64,000 nucleotides of DNA. It comes from Rana temporaria (Eukaryota > Chordata > Amphibia > Anura > Ranidae). A program made the position numbers and the translations under genes. The stretch covers positions 297,134,599 through 297,198,598 of the forward strand of contig NC_053492.1 of the NCBI RefSeq assembly GCF_905171775.1. The letters are read 5' to 3'. This document shows, in pieces, positions 53,006 to 64,000 of the stretch; the stretch's first letter is position 1, and every line of letters starts with the position of its first letter. The notes beneath the pieces are model-generated. The model made no database searches. It was not told where the DNA came from and saw only the letters and a list, made by a program, of their open reading frames with translations.

Positions 53006-55249
53006 GTCTTCTTCCAGGGCTCCTCCTACAGGAAACACAATGTCCGCCATGATAAAAAAAGATTGCACATACCTGCATGCCTCAGTTCTTGTGTTTCCTC
53101 CAACAGAATCAACTCACAGTTTATTAGTTTCTTCAAGTCCCTGTGCTAAGTTGCAGGGGACTCCCTGGCCGGTCGTCTCCAGTTGCCACCGAGGGGGTCA
53201 GGCGACTTAGACTAGGGCTTTCAGGGCCCACAACAAGCCTGAGGTTTCGCACCCCACAGGGAGGTAAGCATCCATCCCCCCAGCTGACAAAGGTATTTTA
53301 GGATTCCTCCCTGCAACCCCCCTCCAGCGCTGTGATGCAGCAGTAGGCAATCTGGACCGGTGGGGCATCTGTTGGCCGCCACCCAAGCTCTTCTCTCTCA
53401 CATGGAGAGGGAACAGAAAAACCAAGACACCTGGCATCAAAAGCGGCCCCTCCGGCAATGGACAATCGGGACACACTGGATGGAGTCACAAGCAGAGGTA
53501 TGTGTCCATCCATACCGCTATCAGGGAGGCTGGGGGCAGGGGACGGGGCTGGAGCAGGGGCAGGTAGCTATAAAAGAGCACCTGACAGGAGGCTCAGTGG
53601 GACCTGACAGATCCTGCAAGCCAGGAAAGCTCCAAGGTAAGCCAGAGCATGCACAGGCCACCTCTGCACTTACTAACCACTACTGCGCTCAGGCTATATA
53701 GTGGTATGCAGCACACTATCTGCATCCTTCTCTCTCTGGGTCCTTTTATCTCACTTCACAGACAAAAGCACCAGAAGAGAAAAAGTCCAGGCCCAGCAGC
53801 AAAACATGTGCTTCATGCGGACACAAACTAGCGTCAGATTGGATGAAACCGCTATGCCAAAAATGTCTTAGCAAACTGGTGGCAAAAGAATCACAGGGGT
53901 GTTTTAAAGAACTTATGTAAACTTTCAAAAAAGAAATGTGGTACACATTTAACCCCTTGTGCACAGCAATAATAAACTTGCAAACCCCGACCAAAGAAGC
54001 ACCAAGATGTACAAAGGCCCACAGCCCAAAAAGCCTAGGGCATTCCCTGTACACAAACCTTAAAAAATATTATTAAGAAGGAATGGGAAGAACCCAACTA
54101 AAAACTTTTTACATCTTCAGCAATAAAACGCAGGTACCTATTTGCTAAAGAAGACACGCAATCCTGGGCTAAATGCCCTAAGGTAGATGCATCAGTGTCA
54201 AGGATAGCAAACAAGTCGGACTTCTCGCTTAAAGACCCTGGCAGGCTAAAAGATCCCATGGATAAAAAAGCAGAATCGCTACTAAAAGGGCATGGGAAGC
54301 AGGGGCAGCAAACCTCAATCCCGCCATTGCATCCACATGCACAACAAGAGCCCTGCTGCTTTGGCTAAACCAAGTGCAAGAACTCCTAGAAGGACACACC
54401 CCCAGAGAACAGATACTAAAAACCATGCCCACCCTGACGTAGGCAGTGGCCTTCGTAGCAGACGCATCAGGCGAGGCAGTTAAAATCACAACAAGGACAA
54501 CAGCCTTGATAAATTCAGCCAGGATGGCACTATAGCTCAAGTGGACAGGGACGATGCCTCCAAAAACAAATTCTGTGGTATCCTCTTCACATGCGACCTT
54601 CTTTTTGGACAAGGCCTGGAACAGGTACTAGACAGGTCAGCAGACAGAAAAAAGGGGATCCTGCAGCTGAAGCAATAGCAAAACGCCTTTTTGTCAGCAG
54701 AAAAAAAGCTACAAGCAAAGCGAAAACAGTAAGAGATGTTCCTTTCTAAAGGAGGAAGAATAGGGGTAACTTCATCCTTAAGCCTTCCAGGGGCAACACC
54801 AAAAAACAATGATGCCCCGCAGGTGGGGGGCAGGCTCTCGGCATTCATAGACAAGTGGCGAGAAGTCACCTTGAACAAGTTTGTCCTCCACACGGTAGAA
54901 CAAGGGTATTCCATAGAATTTTCCAACACTCCAACAACCAGATACTTGATGACGGCACTCCCCAAAGACAAAGCAGAGGGATTTATATCATCACTAGAAA
55001 ACCCAACACAGAACGTCATTACGGCGGTTCCGCAAGACGGAATAGTCAAAGGGTTTTACATATTTGCCAGGCAAAAACCCTCCGGGAAGTACAGGCTCAT
55101 TTTTAGCCCAAACAAGAAAATAAAATACAAACATTTTTAGATGGAATACATCCACTCAGTAAGGAACTTGCGACCGCCAGGGGCTTTTATGGCCACGGTG
55201 GACTTGCAGGATGCCTACCTGCACATACCAATAAACAGAGACCATTTAA

Positions 55250-56030
55250 GTGTATAAATGTAGCGCTATGTGTATAAACCTATTAATATCTAATAAAATA
55301 AAAGTGAATATAATCATGAATCATAACATGAGTGATAACCAGTCCATAAATTAAATTGAATAAAAAAAATAAGGGCTCCTCTTATGATCAGTGGTACAAT
55401 GCTAATCCACCACTGTGATCGTTCGTCCTCAAAAGGAGTGCACACCACCACTGATAAAATTGCACGCTCACTTCCCAGATGAGTTAAAACTCATGAACAG
55501 ATCTCCCCTCGAGTTCACACGATCTCCTCATTTAAACAATGGCAGGTAATCCATCTATTTCTTATCGGCAACTCAGCACACTTGCTTCCAGGGAAACGGA
55601 CAACCTCTCAGCTTTTAATCAAGATTCCAGGGATTTCAGGGAATGGAAATGATAAATAGAGAGACCATAGTGTTCTCTGTATACAAAATGTATTTAAAGC
55701 GCTCAAAAACAAAATCACACTTACAGGATAAAAACTTTAAAACCGCCGACATCTTACAGACTCACGATGCCTGGCTAGACGTCTCGTTATCAGCTCATTC
55801 CCTCGAGACGAGTATCGGCCAATCACAGGCCTTCCTCAGTAGATGGGAGGGCTGATCTCTCCAAGCTGTTTTATTATGTGTCATTGCAACAGTAACCTTC
55901 CGGGCGTTGCTAAGGCTCTGTCAGCTGCACAGAAAAGAACCTCCCACACTGTGTCTCCAGGAAACACAATCATAAGATCTGAGAGAGTTTCACCGCGACT
56001 GCTAAATGATCGACCCGCGGTCAGGAGGAA
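55250..56030. mobile_element. probable foldback/retrozyme-like insertion in DIRS 2
   Basis: The DIRS frame is lost after IPINRDH and recognised again near 56061. The inserted DNA starts with a tail-like TGTAGCGCTATG word and has a hammerhead-like core on the - strand at 55799-55840: CTGAGGAA, stem II GGCC/GGCC, GATAC, then TCGTC. I could not find a 14-bp flanking duplication, so its ends are unresolved. Confidence 0.45.
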
Positions 56031-56054
56031 AGAAAAACACTCCTGACTGTGGGT

Positions 56055-56851
56055 CGATCGTTTGGCAGTGTAAGGCTAGTGGAACACCCACTCATAAAGC
56101 GATTCCTCCCTTCGGTCAAAAAAACAAAGCCCACAAGGGCTAAGAAATTCCCCTCATGGGACCAATTAACAGTATTAAAGGGGTTCCTCTCCACTCCTTT
56201 CGAGCCTATAGAAAAATGCTCAGATAAAACATTAACACTAAAAACAGTGGTATTGGTATTCCTGGTATCAGCAAGAAGAGTCAGCAAGGTTCAGGCACCG
56301 TTAATCCTGGAATCATACTGTACGATTCTGTTGTTAGACAAGATAGCCCTCTCGCCTGACCCGGCCTTTCTACAGAAAGTCCCCTCAATATTCCACAGGT
56401 CTCAGAACATTATCATACCCTCCCTCCCAGCTAACCTTCATAGAAACAAAAGGGTAACATATGACAAAACAGATGTCAGAAGAATCCCGATAGCCCATCT
56501 AGAAAGGAAAAAGGACTGGCAAAAGACCTTATCTCTCTTTGTCCTATACTCAGGGAAAAATAAGGCCAGCAAGCTTCAAAGAGCTCTATAGCAAGAAAGA
56601 TCAAAATGGGCATCGCACTGGCATACCAGTCCCAGAACCTACATCCGCCAGGGGGAATCACAGCCCACGCTACCAGAGCATGGGCCTCCTCCTTTGCAGA
56701 AAAAGCTGGGGCTACACCGAAGCAGATCTGCCGGGGAGCGACATGGTCAAGCTTTAAGACCTACTTGAGGCACTATCGCATCGACTGCCTGTCCGACCAA
56801 GATCAAACTTTCAGTGGGAAAGTGCTCCAGGTGGCCGGCGCGTCGCTGTAA
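56055..56851 (+). pseudogene. DIRS tyrosine recombinase, frameshifted
   Basis: Two frames together give the C-terminal half of a DIRS tyrosine recombinase. The first (to the stop at 56589-56591) has the catalytic Arg in SARRVSK. The second (from 56606) has HATRAWASSFAEKAG with the His-x-x-Arg pair and ends FKTYLRHYRIDCL with the nucleophile Tyr. A frameshift near 56590-56605 and loss of the N-terminal half make it inactive. Confidence 0.85.
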
Positions 56852-57170
56852 CCGTGGAGCAGGTAAGTGTCTTTTTATTAAAAGCCAGCAGCTACACTTT
56901 TTGTAGCTGCTGACTTTTAATAAACTTAAAAACAGGCTGGAACACCCCTTTAATGTTTAGCCATTTTCCCTACTCACATGTAGAGGGGATATTTTTGCTT
57001 TTTTCAAATAAACATTTTTTATGCTACTTCTGCATGTATACTTACCCATCTACTCTGGGTGTCACAAAGTCCCGATGTTTCTCTTGTGGATTGTGTTGTA
57101 TACAAAATTGGGGCTGATACCCACTTTTGGTAAACCTTGGCTGTATGTGGGATATTCAAATATTATTTAC

Positions 57171-57339
57171 CGTTCTTCCTCCTCTTTTTCCCTCTTTTCC
57201 TGGTCTTCTCGCTCCCGTTGTTCTCGAGCAAGTTTCCTTTTTTCTGCAAGAATCCTGGTTGCTTCTTCTGGGTTATTGATCCCAGCAAATGGCTTATTTG
57301 ACACTGTAGGTGATGGTGTAACTGGTGTAGATGGCAACG
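57171..57339 (-). CDS. map7: MAP7-family exon, start of MAP7 domain
   Basis: 169 bp between acceptor ATTCTACAG and donor ACG/GTAAAT on the - strand encode LPSTPVTPSPTVSNKPFAGI and NNPEEATRILAEKRKLAREQ then REREDQEKREKEEEE. The P/S/T-rich linker followed by the PEEATR(I/L)LAEKR block is the family hallmark. This is the most 5' exon found; upstream exons (including the N-terminal microtubule-binding part) must lie beyond 64000. Confidence 0.93.
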
Positions 57340-57468
57340 CTGTAGAATTATCAACAGGATCAATATGAAAAACAGTCACGTCTGTTATAAAGATAGTAGG
57401 CTTCTCAATGTTCTCGATACAGCATTGCAGATTATACCATTGCATATCAATAAAAACATTATATACAG

Positions 57469-57546
<78 letters not shown>

Positions 57547-57889
57547 AACACATACACACGCACATACTGTCATAAAACTGTTTTGTTTTGGACAGAGTGG
57601 AGAAGGATTAGAATGCTTGTCAGTTTTTATTGCTGTCTGTGCCCCAGTTCAGGAGATTCACCCTCTCTGTGTCCTGTTTACCATTATTATTGAAAGTAAA
57701 AGAAAATCCCAAATTTTGAGTTGTCCCCAGAAAAGGGGAAAAATCTTCCAATGGGGATGCTAGTTCTGGTGACCTGGGGATCCCAAATACCCTAAATTGC
57801 AGAAATTTACTCTCACTTCCTGTTATGATATGGGAAGTGAAGGGAAAGCTACGCAACGGGACTCAGATGGTGAAAAAAACAAATCTGAC
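57340..57889. other. intron with (AT)n microsatellite
   Basis: A (TA)n array spans about 57468-57541, followed by CA units. Nothing else is recognised. Confidence 0.6.
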
Positions 57890-57892
57890 TAG

Positions 57893-58147
57893 AGCTGCAC
57901 GATTAATCATTAAGAATCGAGATTGCGATTCTTTTCTGCGCAGCGGTCTTTCAAATGCAATTTTTTTTTAGAAAAAAATACGCTTTAATGAATAAAAAAC
58001 AAAAAAAAACCCAGTTAAGTTGACCCAATTTTTTTGTATAATGTAAAAGATGATGTTATGCCGTGAGAATTGTGAGAGAATCTTGATCTTTATTCTAAGC
58101 AAAAAAAAATCATGATTCTCATTTTTCCCAGAATCGTGCAGCTCTAG
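57893..58147. mobile_element. MITE with GAGCTGCACGATTAATC ends
   Basis: GAGCTGCACGATTAATC at the left and GAATCGTGCAGCTC at the right pair as terminal inverted repeats. Internal inverted words (GAATCGAGATTGCGATTC) also occur. This resembles hAT-related MITEs, but I could not assign a clear duplication. Confidence 0.65.
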
Positions 58148-58239
58148 TTATCCCTTGGTCTATCCAAAAATGAAAAAAAGTTTTGCCTATAGTTCTACTT
58201 TAAAGTGTTACTAAACCCCCTTAACACTTCAATACAGGG

Positions 58240-58974
58240 CACTTCCCCCCTTTCTGCCCAAGCCAATTTTCAGCTTTCAGCACTGTCGCTGTTTAAATGA
58301 CAATTGCGCGGTCATGCTACACTGTACCCAAACAAATTTTTTATCATCTTGTTCTCACAAATAGAGCTTTCTTTTGGTGGTATTTGATCACCTGTAGGGT
58401 TTATATTTTTTGCTAGACAAAGAGAAAAAAATATAATTGTTCTTTCGTTACAAAACTTTGTAAATAGGTAAGTTTTCTCCTTCACTGATGGGCACCGATA
58501 AGGCTGCACTGATGAGGTGGCACTAATATGCAGCACTGATGGGCAGGCATAGTTAGCACCGATGAGAACTGAAAGGTTGCACTGATAGACACTGATGGGT
58601 GACAGTGATGTACACTGATGGGCATCACTGAATGGCAGGCATTACTGATTGGCATCAATTGTGGGCACTGATTGTCATCCCTGTGGCCATGGGTGGCATA
58701 CCTGGTGGTCACAAGTGGTGGGCATCCCTGGTGGTCCTGGGTGGGCATAGTCATGTCTGACAGACGGCTTTTCCTGTTTACACCATGATCAGTTGTGATT
58801 GGACACAGCTGATCACATGGTAAAGAGTCTCCGTCAGAGACTCTTTACCTAGATCGGAGTTGTGGTGTGTCAGACTAATACGCCGCACCACCAAATGTCA
58901 TCACATGACGTCCAATCAGGAAAACTAAACCACTTTGCCGACGTAATTTTGCTATATGGTGGGCGGCAAGTGGT
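58240..58974. repeat. TTAACCACTT-family copy with GCACTGATGGGCA-type tandem
   Basis: GACAATTGCGCGGTCATG and the end GGGCGGCAAGTGGTTAAA relate it to the pair at 15162-16916. The middle (58490-58745) is a degenerate tandem of GCACTGATGGGCA-like words. Confidence 0.55.
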
Positions 58975-59830
58975 TAAATAACAAACATATCATACTTCCC
59001 TCCTCTGTGCAGTTGGTTTTGCACACAGTGGCCCCGATCCTCCTCTTCTGGGATTCCTCAGTGGCACTGGTGGCTCCTCCTCTTTTCGAGTTCCCCTGTC
59101 TGAGAAGCGCTCTCCTTCAGGACACCCGTGCGGGCACGCTCCCAAGTCCTGCTGCTGCGTCTATGGACACAAACAGCAGGACTCGGCCCGCCCAAACACA
59201 TCATTAGATTTAATTGACAGCAGCGAGAGCCAATGGTGAAATTTAGCTTCTGTGGTGCAGAGACTAATAAACAGATTTATTTTATTTTTTTTCCCCCCAA
59301 TAGGGTCAGTGCAACAAAGTGATATTTCAAAGATAGGTGAAAAGGGTGATTATAGGGGTTGTAAACCTACGTGTTTTTTTCATCTTAATGCATTAAGGTG
59401 AAAAAACACCTTGCAGTGTCTGGCCCCCCAGCCCCCCCCCCCCATTTTTACTTACCCGAGCCCTGAATTTTGGTGGGCGCGTCCCCGTCATCCTTCTCTC
59501 CACGGAGTCCCAGCTTTGATTGTATAGATTGAAAGTAGCGCTGCCATTGGCTCCCGCAGCTGTCAATCAAATCCCCCCCCCCCCCCCCGAGTCATACACT
59601 CAGCGTGTATGGATGCCGAGTATATGACTCGGGAGCGTGCCCGAAAGGTAACCCCCTTGGGAGAGAACTTCCCAGAGGGGGTTATCTAATGCAGGACGGA
59701 GCCGTGAGAGCCGCCGTGGGACCCCAGAACAGGTGGATCAGGGCCAATATGTGCAAAACGAACTGCACAGTGGAGGTAAGCATGACATGTTTGTTATTTT
59801 AAAAAAACGTGAACCTTTAGTATGACTTTA
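58975..59830. repeat. large imperfect palindromic repeat
   Basis: AAATAACAAACATATCATAC and GCAGTTGGTTTTGCACAC at the left are mirrored by GCAAAACGAACTGCACAG and GACATGTTTGTTATTTT at 59754-59800. C runs lie at 59427-59440 and 59573-59588. No gene is seen. Confidence 0.55.
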
Positions 59831-60939
59831 AAGCAGAACTTCACCCAAAAGGAAATGAGTGGATACTTAGTTTTGACCCACTACCCTAGGCAATTTCAGC
59901 AGAAGTTCTCCTCCCCCTCCCTGCTTGCAGACTTCTGGGACGCATCACAAATTCCAGAAAGCTGTGGGATCATTCACTAAGCGCATGCGCAGTGGACAGT
60001 TGGCTGTGAAGCCGCAAGGAGTCACAGGTGACTGCCCCCCAGTTAACATGCCAGCGCTGGGACCCAAAAACCAGTGAAGACACTGGTTTGGAGAACAGAA
60101 ATGGATCCCTGGACAGGAGAGTGTCTGTTTATTACAAGTTAGCACCTACAGTTTTTGTAGTTTATGAATTTTAATTTTTAAAGAAATTACTAAAGCCCCC
60201 CTAAGCTACATTCACAACTGTGGTTTAGGCCCTGCGGCATCTGAGCGGCTAGGTGGAGCCACCGGCCCTATTCACTATAATGACAAGTTGCTGGTGGCCG
60301 CAGGCATTCGTAGCTGTCCACACAGCAATCATCACAGGAAAATGCTGTCTGAACAGAGAGTTTTGAATTGCTGTGGCCGAGGGGAGGGCCACGTGTCATA
60401 GTGAATGGGGCTGGTAACCGCAGCAGGAATCAGAATATTCCTGCCATTACAATTTGCACCATGTCTAAATTGTTTGTGTAAATGTGTTCTTATAGGTCTT
60501 AGTAACTAAATTAGGGAGATTTCTCTGCTTTAGTTTAGTTATTAATTTGGGGTGTTCCTGCCCACATATGTGTGTTCCAGATCCTCATGGTACATTCTCC
60601 ATGAAATAAAAAATCTAAAAAGAAGAATGGATTGTCTCAGATAGCTCACAATGTTCAACGTGGTATAAGAAATTGTCAGGTAGTTTAACTCTGCAGCATT
60701 TTTCAAAACCATTATATCAGTTTTATGTGGACTGCAATGAATGTGGTTACCATTTTCCCTCTAATTCCAGTCACTCTTTTATCCCTAACATACAGTAATT
60801 AAAGTGGACCTTCAGTCATTTTTTCATCTTTCCATTAAATCTTCTGCACTTGTTGTTTTAACTTTAGATAGTAAAACAATTTTTTTTCTGCCAGTAAATA
60901 CCTTATACAGCCCACTTCATGTTTCTTGCCTAGTCATTA
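59831..60939. other. intron
   Basis: No exon or mobile element is recognised, although parts around 59840-60180 recall the hairpin-ended repeat at 48945-49330. Confidence 0.45.
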
Positions 60940-60947
60940 GCCTAGGC

Positions 60948-61095
60948 CAGGGGTCTTCAAAATATGGCCCTCCAGTTGTTCAGGAAGTACAATTCCCATC
61001 ATGCCTAGTCAAGTCTGTGAATGCCAGAGTTTTACAATGACTCATGGGATGTGTAGTTCCGCAACAGCTGGAGGGTCGTAGTTTGGGGATCCTTG
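60948..61095. mobile_element. hAT-type MITE, 148 bp
   Basis: CAGGGGTCTTCAAAATATGG and the facing TAGTTTGGGGATCCTTG are the ends, and GCCTAGGC at 60940-60947 and 61096-61103 is the 8-bp duplication. Confidence 0.88.
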
Positions 61096-61103
61096 GCCTA
61101 GGC

Positions 61104-61442
61104 TTATGACATTATGCACAGCTCTCTAACGCTCATTAGAGTTTGCCAGGAAGGGAGAGGGGATGATTCATAAGAGGGCCAATGAGAGCTGCAGGACTGC
61201 AGAACTAGAGGTTTGCCTCTGTGTGTCTGTGTAAATCCAGGAAGTGAACAGGCAGCAGCTTCAGCTGCCCACAGTTAAAATGGCTGCAGTCAGACTTAGT
61301 GGAGGGAGATTTCTGCAGCATATTTGACAAATACAGTTTTACAGTATATATAAAATAATATGCAAAGTGGTTGGAGGGAAGCTTCAGAAGCTTCAGAATG
61401 GCAAATATGCTTTTATTACAAATTATGTGAGCAGACTGCAGT
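61104..61442. other. intron
   Basis: I see nothing recognisable here. Confidence 0.4.
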
Positions 61443-62123
61443 TCCTCTTTAACCACTATACTACCGGCCGCCGTCAATCGACAGAGGCACGATAGATCTA
61501 TTGTTCTGACAGGACGTCATATGACGTCCTCGTATTTCACAACCACTAGGGGGCACGCATCTGCCTCGTTACTGGGAACACGATGCGCGTGCCAGGTGGC
61601 CGCCGGGCACCCAGCGATTGCCCAGTAACTGAGCAGGACCGTGGATCTCTGTGTGTAAACACAGAGATCCATGTCCTGTCAGGGAGAGGGGACCGATGCT
61701 GTGTCCCTTGTACATAGGGACACAGATCGGTCACCTCCCCCAGTCAGTCCCCTTCCCACACAGTAAGAATCGCTCCCGGGGTACACATTTAACCCATTCC
61801 TCGCCTCCTAGTGTTAACCCCTTCCCTACCAGTCACATATATACAGTAATCAGTGCATATTTATAGCACTGATCGCTGTATAAATGTGAATGGTCCCAAA
61901 AATGTGTCAAAAGTGTCCGATGTGTCCGCCATAATGTCACATTCCCAATAAAAACCGCAGATCGCCGGCATTACTAGTAAAAAAAAAAAAAAAAATAGTT
62001 ATGTCCCCTATTTTGTAGGTGCTATAACTTTTGCGCAAACCAGTCACTATACGCTTATTGCGATTTTTTTTTTTACCAAAAATACGTAGAAGAATACTTA
62101 TCGGCCTAAACTGAGAAAAAAAA
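61443..62123. repeat. TTAACCACTT-family copy, cut by DIRS 3
   Basis: It is collinear with 15996-16640 (TGTGTCCGCCATAATGTCAC, ACTTTTGCGCAAACCAG, GGCCTAAACTGAGAAAA words). It stops abruptly where the DIRS terminal repeat begins. Confidence 0.65.
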
Positions 62124-62635
62124 AGAGATTTTAATACAGCTTACCTGTAAAATCTTTTTCTTGGAGTACATCACGGGACACAGAGCGGCATTCATTACTA
62201 TATGGGTTATATGGAGTACCTTCAGGTGATGGACACTGGCAATCTCAAACAGGAAATGCCCCTCCCTATATAACCCCCTCCCATAGGAGGAGTACCTCAG
62301 TTTTGTAGCAAGCAGTATGCCTCCCAAAATGGTCCCCAAAAGAGGGGTGGGAGCTCTGTGTCCCGTGATGTACTCCAAGAAAAAGATTTTACAGGTAAGC
62401 TGTATTAAAAATCTCTTTTTCTTTATCGTTACATCACGGGACACAGAGCGGCATTCATTACTATATGGGATGTCCCAAAGCAATGCTTACAATGAGGGGA
62501 GGGAGAACATCTCCAAGACAAAGGGATTTAATTTAGAGATATACTCAAATCATAATAAATCCAACTTAGTTGAGAAAAATAATCTTAAATTTTAAATTTA
62601 ACTCAAAAAAGGGGAGCCCCCGGAATCCGAGGGTC

Positions 62636-63919
62636 TCAAAATGCAGCCTGCAGCACTGCCTGCCCAAAGGCTGTATCAGTATTCCTTCTTACGTCCAACT
62701 GGTAGAATTTTGTAAACGTGTGGACAGAAGACCAGGTTGCCGCCTTGCAAACTTGAGCCATAGAGATCTGGTGGTGTGCTGCCCAGGAGGCGCCCATGGC
62801 CCTAGTAGAATGAGCCTTTAATGATACTGGAGGAGGCAACCCTTTCAAGCCGTAGGCCTGAGTGATTAATTGCTTAATCCACCTAGAGATGGTGGACTTT
62901 GCAGCTGCCTGCCCCTTCTTGGGCCCATCCGGTAAAATGAACAACACATCCGTTTTCCGGATCTTCTCTGTAGCTTTAAGATAGGCCTTCATGGCCCTGA
63001 CAATATCCAAGGTATGCAGCAACCCTTCCTTTCTGGAAGTAGGTTTAGGGAAGAAGGATGGCAATACCAAATCCTGGTTCAGATGAAAACTGGATATAAC
63101 CTTCGGTAGGAAGGAAGGATGAGGACGGAGAACGACCTTGTCCTTATGAAAAATAAGATATGGTTCCTTACAGGATAAGGCCGCCAGTTCCGAAACTCTT
63201 CTTGCGGAAACTATGGCGACCAAAAATACTAACTTCCTTGTCAGTAAAACCAAAGGAATTTCAGCCAACGGCTCAAACGGTTGTTTCTGTAAACTTGACA
63301 GAACAAGATTTAAATCCCACGGACAAAGCGGGGATTTAACTGGAGGATTAATACGTAAGACCCCTTGAAGGAAGGTCTTAACCAGCGAGTGGGTGGCCAG
63401 CGGCCGCTGAAACCACACTGACAGAGCTGAAATCTGTCCTTTGATTGTGCTTAATGCCAATCCCTTATCCACTCCTAGCTGGAGAAAACTTAAAACTCTA
63501 TCGATGGTAAACTTGCGAGAAAGCCATAGCTTGGACTCACACCAGCCTACATAGGCCTTCCAGACCCTGTAATAAATCACCCTAGAGACCGGTTTCCTGG
63601 CTCTGATTAGGGTAGAGATTACCTTCTGAGACAGACCTCTACCCCTGAGAATCAGGGATTCAGCTTCCAGGCCGTCAAATTTAGATGCCGTAAGGCAGGG
63701 TGGAGGATCGGACCTTGCGATAGCAGGTCTGGCCGTAGAGGAAGAGTCCAAGGGTCTCCCACTACCATCCTTAGGATTAGTGAGTACCATGCCCGTCTGG
63801 GCCATGCTGGAGCTACCAGGATGACTGGTATGTGCTCCACCCTGATCCTGCGCAGCAGGCGGGGTAGTAACTGGAGCGGGGGAAACGCATAAAGAAGTTT
63901 GAACTGATGCCAAGGGCAA
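62636..63919 (-). CDS. DIRS tyrosine recombinase, intact
   Basis: A 427-residue open frame that should integrate the DIRS circular DNA by site-specific recombination. The SAM-like N-terminal domain (residues about 85-200, with STIKGQISALSVWF) precedes the catalytic domain. The catalytic residues are visible: Arg in ARRVSEL (R241), His370-x-x-Arg373 in HSTRAMGAS and the nucleophile Tyr406 in FTKFYQLDV. It overlaps the RT/RNase H frame by about 270 bp in another frame, as is usual for DIRS. The start at 63919 is the first ATG and not certain. No damage is visible. Confidence 0.9.
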   Translation of the reverse strand: MPLASVQTSLCVSPAPVTTPPAAQDQGGAHTSHPGSSSMAQTGMVLTNPKDGSGRPLDSSSTARPAIARSDPPPCLTASKFDGLEAESLILRGRGLSQKVISTLIRARKPVSRVIYYRVWKAYVGWCESKLWLSRKFTIDRVLSFLQLGVDKGLALSTIKGQISALSVWFQRPLATHSLVKTFLQGVLRINPPVKSPLCPWDLNLVLSSLQKQPFEPLAEIPLVLLTRKLVFLVAIVSARRVSELAALSCKEPYLIFHKDKVVLRPHPSFLPKVISSFHLNQDLVLPSFFPKPTSRKEGLLHTLDIVRAMKAYLKATEKIRKTDVLFILPDGPKKGQAAAKSTISRWIKQLITQAYGLKGLPPPVSLKAHSTRAMGASWAAHHQISMAQVCKAATWSSVHTFTKFYQLDVRRNTDTAFGQAVLQAAF

Positions 63920-64000
63920 ACCAGCGCATCGGTTCCGCAGGCCATCGGATCCCTTGAGCGGGATATGAACCTGTCTAGCTTCTTGTTGAGTCTCGATGCC
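63652..64000 (-). CDS. DIRS reverse transcriptase/RNase H, C-terminal end (partial)
   Basis: The - strand frame is open from the window edge to its stop at 63652. It reads SRLNKKLDRFISRSRDPMAC and VCPWHQFKLLYAFPPLQLLP then LILVAPAWPRRAWY. The FPP...LVAP.WPR(R) pattern is the conserved C-terminal end of DIRS polymerases, after RNase H. The catalytic domains lie outside the window. Confidence 0.82.
   Translation of the reverse strand, partial: ASRLNKKLDRFISRSRDPMACGTDALVCPWHQFKLLYAFPPLQLLPRLLRRIRVEHIPVILVAPAWPRRAWYSLILRMVVGDPWTLPLRPDLLSQGPILHPALRHLNLTAWKLNP

Larger units (their letters stand above)
53090..56880 (+). mobile_element. DIRS-type retroelement 2, decayed and interrupted
   Basis: It contains gag-like debris (53700-54900), the start of a reverse transcriptase (VDLQDAYLHIPINRDH at about 55198-55245), an insertion at about 55250-56030 and the tyrosine recombinase (56061-56851). 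Most of the reverse transcriptase is missing. It lies in a MAP7-family intron. The left border is approximate. Confidence 0.7.
62124..64000 (-). mobile_element. DIRS-type retroelement 3, 3' end, runs off the window
   Basis: The - strand carries the end of the reverse transcriptase/RNase H frame and an intact tyrosine recombinase frame, then a terminal region. This contains inverted arms (62124-62185 and 62354-62416) and a 39-bp direct repeat starting ACATCACGGGACACAGAGCG (62168-62206 and 62431-62469). Such combined inverted and internal complementary repeats are the DIRS hallmark. The 5' part lies beyond 64000. Confidence 0.88.

Noticed and set aside
1..64000. tRNA or rRNA genes
   Set aside because: I saw no stretch with tRNA A/B boxes in a foldable cloverleaf and no rRNA-like conserved core; a dedicated scan was not possible.

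Overview
The window is animal nuclear DNA, most likely from a frog with a large, repeat-rich genome. I infer this from GT/AG-spliced exons, a Tx1/L1-type LINE, several DIRS retroelements, many Tc1-like transposons, and hAT, Harbinger and Kolobok-type MITEs of kinds typical of anurans. The species cannot be fixed from the sequence. There is no bacterial-style gene organisation; almost all long open frames belong to mobile elements or tandem repeats.

Two host genes converge tail to tail. On the + strand, the last three coding exons of an unidentified helical-repeat (HEAT/ARM-like) protein lie at 9254-9368, 12825-12950 and 23040-23176. On the - strand, eight consecutive coding exons of a MAP7 (ensconsin) family gene run from 57339 down to the stop codon at 31245, followed by a 3'UTR of about 1.6 kb. 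All splice phases agree. The 5' parts of both genes lie outside the window.

The rest is mobile DNA by region. 940-7942: a full-length LINE with both ORFs intact and a target-site duplication. 9542-23000: three Tc1-like elements; the third carries an IS630-type transposon, a palindromic MITE and a hammerhead-like foldback. 26641-29509: a four-level nest of elements. 31490-35230: a decayed DIRS. 35883-40116: two hAT elements, the second carrying a palindrome and two large minisatellites. 40579-47622: three long foldback elements among MITEs and minisatellites. 53090-56880: a second decayed DIRS. 62124-64000: the end of a DIRS with open reverse transcriptase and tyrosine recombinase frames, cut by the window edge.

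The most striking signal is a set of five foldback elements (21872-22144, 26828-29260, 40594-41675, 43054-44069, 46230-47608). Each has long inverted arms plus one unique tail, and each is flanked by a direct repeat of exactly 14 bp (15 in one case). Four carry a hammerhead-ribozyme-like core at the centre of the foldback. They look like one retroelement system, perhaps non-autonomous relatives of Penelope-like elements or retrozymes.
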